From: an uncultured Oscillospiraceae bacterium
GTDB lineage: Bacteria > Bacillota > Clostridia > Oscillospirales > Oscillospiraceae
Direction: 5' to 3'
Assembly (NCBI GenBank): GCA_947627085.1
Contig: CANQUO010000056.1
Location: forward strand, 1-11,341
Length of the DNA stretch: 11,341 bases
Positions 7,513-11,341 of the stretch are shown here, piece after piece. Within the stretch, counting starts at the first letter, position 1; every line of letters begins with the position of its first letter. The notes below the pieces were generated by a model, which worked only from the letters and a program-made list of their open reading frames with translations, made no database searches and was not told where the DNA came from. The position numbers and the translations under genes are program-made.

Positions 7513-8805
7513 TTGAGCAAAGAGAAAAAGAGCCTCCTGGGCGAATGCCCGAGGGATGAGAACGGCAGAGAGATACTGCTGAGCCTCAAAAACGTGGATA
7601 TAACCTTCGGCAAGGGCGACAACGCCGTCCGCGCCGTGACGGACGCCTCCTTCGATATCTACCGGGGCGAGACGTTCTCGCTGGTTGGCGAGTCCGGCTC
7701 CGGCAAGACCACCATTGGCCGGGCCGTCATAAGGGTAAATCCCCTGGCGAAGGGCGAGATCGACTACCGTGGGACCAGAATCTCCGGGAAGATTTCCCAC
7801 GCGCTGGACCGGGAGGTCATAAGGAATATCCAGATGGTGTTCCAGGACCCCGCGGCCAGCCTTAACGAGCGCGCCACCGTGGATTACATCATATCCGAGG
7901 GACTTTATAACTTCCACCTCTTCGAAAACGAGGCCGACAGGGTCAAGAAGGTGGAGACCATGATCGAGGAGGTGGGCCTGCTCCCGGAGCATTTGACCCG
8001 CTATCCCCACGAGTTCTCCGGCGGCCAGCGCCAGCGTATCGGTATCGCCCGGGCCATGGTCATGGAGCCTGAGCTGGTCGTGGCCGACGAGCCCATTTCG
8101 GCTCTGGACGTGTCCATCCGCGCCCAGGTGCTGAACCTGATGAAGAAGTTCCAGCGGGAGAAGAACCTGACGTATCTTTTCATCGCCCACGATCTCTCCG
8201 TGGTCCGGTTCATATCCGACCGCATCGGCGTCATCTACAAGGGCCGCATAGTTGAGGTGGCCTCCGCCGAGGAGCTCTTCAACTTCCCCCTGCACCCCTA
8301 CACCCACTCCCTCATCTCCGCCATACCCATCCCGGACCCGGAGCTTGAGAAGAACAAGGTGCTCTATACCTACGATCCCTCCGTCCACGATTACAGCGTC
8401 GACAAGCCGGAGTTCGTGAACATCGGCCACGACCACTGGGTCTACGGCAACAAGGCGGAGATTGAGAAGTACAAGGCTATCCGTGAAAAGGGCGAGCCGG
8501 TGAAGGCCATCACCATCACCCACGACCCGGAGAAGCGCAAGGTGTCCGAGGCGGAGAAGAGCGCCCGGGATACGGCCGCCGAGGCCCAGTTCCTGGCCGC
8601 CCCCGTACACGACACCGGCAACAGGCTTTACGCCATTTTGTCCTTCCTCCTGCCCATACTGGGCCTTATCGGGGCCTTCGTGTTCAGGCACTTCAACTAC
8701 ATGCGCAATTACAGGATGTGTAAAAAAGGCGCCATTATTGGATTTATCTTCATCGGCGCTATTCTGGCCATATTCCTGTTGTTGCTGCTGTTGTCAGTGA
8801 TCTGA
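7513..8805 (+). CDS. oppF: Oligopeptide ABC transporter ATPase OppF with a C-terminal transmembrane hairpin
   Basis: Second ATPase of the importer. A TTG start is chosen because a perfect AGGAGG (7499-7504) lies eight bases upstream and the protein then begins MSKEKKS just before the first ABC strand. Motifs: Walker A GESGSGKT (59-66), Q-loop VFQDPAASLNE (109-119), signature FSGGQRQR (168-175), Walker B LVVADEP (188-194), H-loop IAHD (224-227). Residues 1-330 cover a normal OppF, but the end of the OppF C-terminal domain is divergent and lacks its cysteines. After a charged linker come two hydrophobic segments (about 372-392 and 405-428) separated by FRHFNYMRNYRMCKKG. Enteric OppF has no membrane helices. 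The tail recalls the membrane hairpin of small clostridial zinc-ribbon proteins (recalled similarity, not searched). The next gene starts one base after the stop. Confidence 0.92.
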   Translation: MSKEKKSLLGECPRDENGREILLSLKNVDITFGKGDNAVRAVTDASFDIYRGETFSLVGESGSGKTTIGRAVIRVNPLAKGEIDYRGTRISGKISHALDREVIRNIQMVFQDPAASLNERATVDYIISEGLYNFHLFENEADRVKKVETMIEEVGLLPEHLTRYPHEFSGGQRQRIGIARAMVMEPELVVADEPISALDVSIRAQVLNLMKKFQREKNLTYLFIAHDLSVVRFISDRIGVIYKGRIVEVASAEELFNFPLHPYTHSLISAIPIPDPELEKNKVLYTYDPSVHDYSVDKPEFVNIGHDHWVYGNKAEIEKYKAIREKGEPVKAITITHDPEKRKVSEAEKSARDTAAEAQFLAAPVHDTGNRLYAILSFLLPILGLIGAFVFRHFNYMRNYRMCKKGAIIGFIFIGAILAIFLLLLLLSVI

Positions 8806-8806
8806 C

Positions 8807-10051
8807 GTGGGCAAGAGATCAAGAAAGTCCTCCGTCTCTCCCCTTCCGAAGGTCGAGAGCGTGGAGGTCGACGACAAGCATCTAACATTGCGACTGGTGG
8901 CGGCGGCGTTTTTCTTCGTCGTCGCCGTCGTCGCGATAGTCTACGCGGTCCAGGAGCTCCTGCGCACGCCCACCGGCTGGCAGGAGATAGACGCCGGCGT
9001 CACCACCTCCACCTGCGCCACGGATTTTACGCTGCTCTATGACCTGGGCTCCGGGACCATGTCCGCAAAGGAGGAGCTTCGCACCCTGAAAAGCGCCTAT
9101 TCCGGCGCCGCGGGGAGGGCATATCAGATATTCAATGCCGCCGAGGAGTTTGACGGCGTGGGAAATCTGGCTTCCCTGAACCTCCACCCCAACGAGGAGG
9201 TCACGCTGGACCCGGCCCTTTATAAGGCGCTGGAGCTTGTGGAGCAAAGCGGCGACAGGACCATCTACATGGGTCCCGCCTTCGCGGTGTACGACGGCAT
9301 ATTCACCTGCACCGAGGACTGGCAGAGGGACGATTTTGACCCGGTAACGAACCCCGACATCGCCGCCCTCCTCTCCAGGATCGCCGGCTACGCCTCCGAC
9401 CCCCAGTGCGTCCGTATTGAGCTTCTCGGGGGCGAGCGGGCAAAGCTGTGCCTTTCGGAGGAGTACCTGAGCTTTCTTGAGGCCGAAGAGCTGGAGCGGC
9501 CCGTGGACCTCTACTGGATGAAAAACGCCTTCGTAGCGGACTATCTGGCCGACGCCCTCATTGACGCCGGCCTCACCCACGGGAGCATATCGAGCTACGA
9601 CGGCTTCACCCGCAATCTTGACGGCCGGGGCACCGATTTCACAATGAATGTCTATGCCATGTCCGACAGCGGTCCCTGTATCGCCGCTACGTTTGACTAC
9701 GAGGGTCCCCGGAGCATCGTCGCATATCGGGACTTCCCCTTAAGCGACGCGGACGTCTGGCAGATCGCCGTTCGGGGCGACGGCTCCAGCCGCACAAGGT
9801 ATTTAAACCTCACCGACGGCCTGCCCCGCGTCTCCGCCCACAGTCTTGTGGTCTACGGCGACAGCCTGAGTTGCGGGGAGCTGACACTGCTAACCTCCCG
9901 TCTCTACGCCTCCGACACTCTCTCCGCTACGGACCTTGCGGCCCTAAGCGGCGCCCATGCGGTCTGGCCGGACGGAAGGACGATATACCTCACCGACCCC
10001 TCCGCCACTCCCTCCGCCGTCGCAGACGGATTTAATACTATTCTCCAATAA
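8807..10051 (+). CDS. Membrane-anchored protein, probable degenerate ApbE-like (FMN transferase fold) pseudoenzyme
   Basis: A basic N-terminus and one membrane helix (about 28-48) are followed by about 360 residues predicted outside the cell. The GTG start lies one base after the oppF stop and has no ribosome site, so translation is probably coupled to oppF. Several blocks follow the order of the ApbE FAD:protein FMN transferase family: NLASLN (120-125, ApbE SxLsrlN), DPALYKALELVEQSG (135-149) leading to MGPAFAVYDGIF (155-166), DLYWMKNAFVADYLADALID (234-253, ApbE DLGgiaKGyavD), CIAATFDYEG (291-300, ApbE AxaTSGdY), and TDGLP with the following strand (336-351). The residues expected for catalysis are not kept: glycine-lysine-glycine, DPxTG and the metal site aDaLsT are replaced. 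If the assignment is right it is probably inactive. Otherwise it is an unknown exported protein. Membership of the opp operon is clear. Confidence 0.7.
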   Translation: MGKRSRKSSVSPLPKVESVEVDDKHLTLRLVAAAFFFVVAVVAIVYAVQELLRTPTGWQEIDAGVTTSTCATDFTLLYDLGSGTMSAKEELRTLKSAYSGAAGRAYQIFNAAEEFDGVGNLASLNLHPNEEVTLDPALYKALELVEQSGDRTIYMGPAFAVYDGIFTCTEDWQRDDFDPVTNPDIAALLSRIAGYASDPQCVRIELLGGERAKLCLSEEYLSFLEAEELERPVDLYWMKNAFVADYLADALIDAGLTHGSISSYDGFTRNLDGRGTDFTMNVYAMSDSGPCIAATFDYEGPRSIVAYRDFPLSDADVWQIAVRGDGSSRTRYLNLTDGLPRVSAHSLVVYGDSLSCGELTLLTSRLYASDTLSATDLAALSGAHAVWPDGRTIYLTDPSATPSAVADGFNTILQ

Positions 10052-10074
10052 AAAGCAAACTTTTTATTGGAGAA
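10041..10074 (+). terminator. Perfect 15-bp hairpin enclosing the stop codon of the last operon gene
   Basis: Arms 10041-10055 (TTCTCCAATAAAAAG) and 10060-10074 pair perfectly around a CAAA loop. The TAA stop at 10049-10051 lies inside the left arm. The T run is within the right arm rather than after it, so this is not a classical terminator. It may act as a 3'-end stabiliser or belong to a repeat module with the two hairpins that follow. Confidence 0.6.
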
Positions 10075-10095
10075 GCGCCGCTTAACGCGTCGCTC

Positions 10096-10120
10096 TTTTT
10101 GGCGGCAAAGCCGCCAAAAA
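10096..10120. repeat. Perfect 11-bp palindrome
   Basis: TTTTTGGCGGC (10096-10106) and GCCGCCAAAAA (10110-10120) pair around an AAA loop. T residues come before the stem and A residues after it on both strands, so it does not look like an intrinsic terminator in either direction. It is probably part of a dispersed intergenic module together with the neighbouring hairpins. Confidence 0.6.
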
Positions 10121-10156
10121 GTCGTCTCATATGATCTTCTACGCGCTTTGCGCTAT

Positions 10157-10189
10157 AAAAAGCAGACATTTTTCAAATGTCTGCTTTTT
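10157..10189 (+). terminator. Intrinsic terminator, likely bidirectional, of the opp operon
   Basis: A perfect 15-bp stem (10157-10171 with 10175-10189, loop TTC) opens with AAAAA and closes with TTTTT. The GC core GCAGACA/TGTCTGC followed by the T run is a standard A-tract/T-tract terminator that can work on either strand. It lies 106 bp after the last operon gene. Confidence 0.75.
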
Positions 10190-10195
10190 ATGGTT

Positions 10196-10304
10196 TAGCC
10201 CCTCCCTCTGGGAGGGGGTAGGGGGTGGGCACGAATACTCGAATACTCGCCCCACCCCGGCCGTCGCTCCGCTCGGCCACCCCTCCCAAAGGGAGGGGCT
10301 TTTT
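10196..10304. repeat. Palindromic intergenic element with terminal inverted repeats; right end also a terminator
   Basis: The ends are inverted copies: 10197-10217 and the reverse complement of 10280-10300 agree at 20 of 21 bases, each arm itself being a CCCCTCCC/GGGAGGGG hairpin. Further in, GGGGTGGGC (10222-10230) faces GCCCCACCCC (around 10249-10258), and the centre holds GGCCG/CGGCC. A tandem CGAATACT repeat (about 10232-10247) lies between. The right hairpin (10280-10287 with 10291-10298) is followed by CTTTTT, so it would also stop plus-strand transcription. An inverted partial copy sits at 1-50. It looks like a REP- or MITE-type dispersed element. Confidence 0.75.
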
Positions 10305-10311
10305 ACTCGGA

Positions 10312-10340
10312 TTGACAAATTTCGCCTAATGCGGTATAAT
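10312..10340 (+). promoter_or_regulatory. Perfect consensus promoter for the small-peptide mRNA
   Basis: TTGACA (10312-10317) and TATAAT (10335-10340) match the housekeeping consensus at all 12 positions with a 17-bp spacer. Transcription is expected to begin near 10347, giving a 175-nt leader ahead of the small gene at 10522. This is by far the strongest promoter on the plus strand of the window. Confidence 0.85.
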
Positions 10341-10346
10341 ACGACC

Positions 10347-10521
10347 ATGGGCATCCCTTTACGGGGATGGGCCGGGAGCACCCGGTCTGGAGTCCTCCGT
10401 TCCTTTAAAACGGGGCGGTAAAAAGGCGGGCCTCTGACGCATGCGCGAGATTCAATCCCGCAAACGCGCGAGGAGGTGGTTTAAGGCCCTTTGCGGGAAA
10501 TACTCCCAAGGAGGTGGCCTG
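10347..10521 (+). promoter_or_regulatory. Structured 5' leader of the small-peptide mRNA
   Basis: The leader is dense with pairing: CATCCC/GGGATG (10352-10357, 10364-10369), CCGGG/CCCGG (10372-10376, 10381-10385, loop AGCA), CCGTT/AACGG (10397-10401, 10409-10413), and a 9-bp stem TCCCGCAAA/TTTGCGGGA (10456-10464, 10490-10498). The sequence AGGAGGTGG occurs twice, at 10471-10479 inside the 9-bp stem and at 10509-10517 before the true start. The first has no usable start codon. CCTCC at 10394-10398 could pair with either. No known riboswitch class was recognised. A translation-controlling leader is the simplest reading. Confidence 0.55.
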
Positions 10522-10620
10522 ATGATCGTCGCTGTTCTTTCGGTTATTGGCAGTATTTGCAGTATACTCGGCCTCGCGGTCACTGTGTACTCGCTGTACA
10601 TATCCACAAAGAAAAAGTGA
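10522..10620 (+). CDS. Small hydrophobic peptide (32 aa), candidate type I toxin
   Basis: A 32-residue peptide with a strong ribosome site AAGGAGGTG (10508-10516) seven bases before the ATG. It begins MIVAVLSVIGS, continues as one uninterrupted hydrophobic helix of about 25 residues with a single Cys, and ends YISTKKK. A single membrane span with a lysine-rich tail is the shape of type I toxins and holin-like small toxins of Firmicutes. A perfect promoter and long structured leader lie upstream, and a predicted antisense RNA overlaps its 3' end. It is too short for ordinary gene finding. Alternatives are a small regulatory membrane peptide with another role. The gene itself is well supported; the toxin role is inferred from architecture. 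Confidence 0.72.
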   Translation: MIVAVLSVIGSICSILGLAVTVYSLYISTKKK

Positions 10621-10647
10621 GCCGCCTGCTCACACCAGACGGCTCAC
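10608..10647 (-). terminator. Intrinsic terminator of the antisense RNA
   Basis: Read on the minus strand: stem GTGAGCCG (10647-10640) with CGGCTCAC (10624-10617), an internal CTG/CAG extension, then TTTTTCTTT (10616-10608). The T run is the complement of the lysine codons that end the small peptide, so the peptide's KKK tail and the antisense terminator share the same bases. On the plus strand the hairpin has no T run after it, so termination is one-way. Confidence 0.72.
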
Positions 10648-10714
10648 GCGTTAAGGGCTCCGGCTCTTAACAAATAGTCAACTGAGTTGGAGGCGCCGCT
10701 ATGGGCCTCCACCC
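10608..10714 (-). ncRNA. Predicted antisense RNA (candidate type I antitoxin), about 107 nt
   Basis: The perfect minus-strand promoter at 10721-10749 predicts a start near 10714. The transcript runs leftward and meets an intrinsic terminator covering 10608-10647. It overlaps the last codons, stop codon and 3' untranslated region of the small-peptide mRNA by about 105 nt. On this strand it would contain the GGAGGC/GCCTCC hairpin near its 5' end and a 20-nt hairpin at 10651-10670 (left arm TTAAGGGC on the plus strand, UNCG-type TCCG loop). The convergent 3'-overlapping layout resembles txpA/RatA and bsrG/SR4 of Bacillus. Its existence is predicted from promoter and terminator only. Confidence 0.62.
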
Positions 10715-10720
10715 ATTTTT
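10701..10720 (+). terminator. Possible weak terminator of the small-peptide mRNA
   Basis: ATGGG (10701-10705) pairs with CCCAT (10712-10716) just before TTTTATT. An alternative longer stem uses TGGAGGC (10688-10694) with GCCTCCA (10705-10711). Either could end the small-peptide mRNA on the plus strand, with the stronger hairpin at 10757 as a backstop. The T run overlaps the -10 box region of the minus-strand promoter. Confidence 0.4.
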
Positions 10721-10749
10721 ATTATAGTCTCCCGGCTTAAAAATGTCAA
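10721..10749 (-). promoter_or_regulatory. Perfect consensus promoter for the antisense RNA
   Basis: On the minus strand TTGACA (10749-10744) and TATAAT (10726-10721) match the housekeeping consensus at all 12 positions with a 17-bp spacer. It points back at the small-peptide gene and away from no other gene on that strand, so its only evident product is the predicted antisense RNA starting near 10714. Confidence 0.85.
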
Positions 10750-10756
10750 CTCTTTT

Positions 10757-10785
10757 CCCGCTGTTTTATGACAGCGGGTGTTTTT
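10757..10785 (+). terminator. Intrinsic terminator on the plus strand
   Basis: An 8-bp stem CCCGCTGT (10757-10764) with ACAGCGGG (10771-10778), loop TTTATG, followed by TGTTTTT. The T run follows only on the plus strand. It therefore ends the small-peptide transcript and protects the convergent cysK gene. On the minus strand the hairpin is followed by AAAAGAG and should not stop cysK transcription. Confidence 0.65.
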
Positions 10786-10823
10786 GTTGAGGGGAGAGAA
10801 TATTCGGCAAGAAGCGGGCGGAA

Positions 10824-11341
10824 TCAGCCAAACATCCCCGTTGACAGGTACCTGTCTCCGGTGTCGGGGAGGAGGACGACGATGGTCTTTCCGGCATACT
10901 CGGGCTTTTTCGCAAGCTCGATGGCGGTGTGGAGGGCGGCGCCGGAGGAGATGCCGACTAAGACGCCCTCGGTCTTTCCAAGGAGACGGCCGGCGGCGAA
11001 GGCGTCCTCGGCGTCGACTCTTACTATCTCGTCGTAAATCTCCGTATTCAGGACCTTCGGGATAAATCCGGCGCCGATGCCCTGTATTTTATGGGGACCG
11101 GGCTGGCCGCCGGAGAGGACGGGGCTGGCGCTGGGCTCCACGGCTACCACGTGAACAGAGGGCTTTTTGCTCTTGAGGTACTCCCCCGCGCCGGTTATAG
11201 TGCCGCCGGTGCCCACGCCGGCGACAAATACGTCGACCTGGCCGTCGGTGTCCTCCCATATCTCCGGGCCGGTGGTGGAGCGGTGGGCCTCGGCGTTGGC
11301 TGGATTTTCAAACTGCCCGGGGATGAAGGCGTTCGGTATCT
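10824..11341 (-). CDS. cysK: Cysteine synthase (O-acetylserine sulfhydrylase), C-terminal part, cut by window end
   Basis: PLP-dependent enzyme making L-cysteine from O-acetylserine and sulfide in the cytosol. The window holds its last 171 codons (first complete codon at 11339-11337). The N-terminal part with the PLP lysine lies outside, so this is partial because of the window edge, not broken. Visible hallmarks: FENPANAEAHRSTTGPEIW near the left end, the PLP phosphate-binding loop GTGGTITG, the GISSGAA motif whose serine contacts the PLP ring nitrogen, and the family ending LLPDTGDRYLSTGMFG. It converges on the small-peptide locus. No terminator with a T run on its own strand was seen between its stop and the antisense promoter, so it may read into the antisense RNA. 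Confidence 0.95.
   Translation of the reverse strand, partial: IPNAFIPGQFENPANAEAHRSTTGPEIWEDTDGQVDVFVAGVGTGGTITGAGEYLKSKKPSVHVVAVEPSASPVLSGGQPGPHKIQGIGAGFIPKVLNTEIYDEIVRVDAEDAFAAGRLLGKTEGVLVGISSGAALHTAIELAKKPEYAGKTIVVLLPDTGDRYLSTGMFG

Noticed and set aside
7258..8691. 477-codon minus-strand open frame opposite oppD/oppF
   Set aside because: It is a shadow of the conserved ATPase genes, rich in Gly/Val/Leu/Asp with no recognisable motifs or start signals.
10347..10421. Leaderless 24-codon frame beginning at the predicted transcription start (ATG at 10347)
   Set aside because: The start coincides with the expected first base of the RNA, but the frame runs through leader hairpins and encodes a basic, unremarkable peptide. 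Leaderless translation would need experimental proof.
10131..10421. Plus-strand frame of 96 codons across the intergenic repeats
   Set aside because: It spans a terminator hairpin, the palindromic element and a perfect promoter, so it cannot be a sensible gene.

Overview
The window looks like a chromosomal piece from a fairly GC-rich, gut-type clostridial Firmicute, most likely an Oscillospirales/Oscillospiraceae relative. The reasons are strong AGGAGG ribosome sites, sigma-A-type TTGACA/TATAAT promoters, a typical lipoprotein signal ending in LVAC on the binding protein, and the protein style. The assignment is inferred from sequence style and was not tested by a search.

Layout. Bases 1-440 hold no gene but are packed with GC-rich palindromic repeats: part of an inverted repeat shared with the far side of the operon, and two direct copies of a ~110-bp hairpin-rich element. 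Bases 440-776 are AT-rich and carry a promoter and an untranslated leader of about 160 nt. Bases 777-10051 are one co-directional block of six genes: oppA, oppB, oppC, oppD, oppF and a membrane-anchored protein that looks like a degenerate ApbE. A strong hairpin in the oppA-oppB gap probably separates the expression level of the binding protein from that of the membrane and ATPase genes. Bases 10041-10304 are a cluster of perfect hairpins and a second palindromic element that close the operon. Bases 10312-10785 hold a small locus with two perfect-consensus convergent promoters around a 32-codon hydrophobic peptide gene. The right edge (10824-11341, minus strand) is the C-terminal part of cysteine synthase (cysK), cut by the window end.

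How the genes work together. oppABCDF encodes an ABC importer of the oligopeptide/dipeptide class: lipid-anchored binding protein, two permeases and two ATPases. Almost every part departs from the textbook form. OppA appears circularly permuted: the segment that normally ends the protein follows the signal peptide, and the normal C-terminus is missing. OppB has a roughly 275-residue outside loop where about 80 is usual. OppD has about 230 residues of charged, coiled-coil-like sequence inserted between Walker A and the Q-loop. OppF carries a C-terminal pair of membrane helices. The sixth gene, one base after oppF, is a putative ApbE-fold pseudoenzyme facing the outside.

The most system-like discovery candidate is the 10.3-10.8 kb locus. 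A TTGACA-17-TATAAT promoter on the plus strand drives a long structured leader and a small membrane peptide ending in KKK. An equally perfect TTGACA-17-TATAAT promoter on the minus strand drives a predicted ~107-nt antisense RNA that ends at an intrinsic terminator over the last codons of the peptide gene. This is the layout of a type I toxin-antitoxin module.
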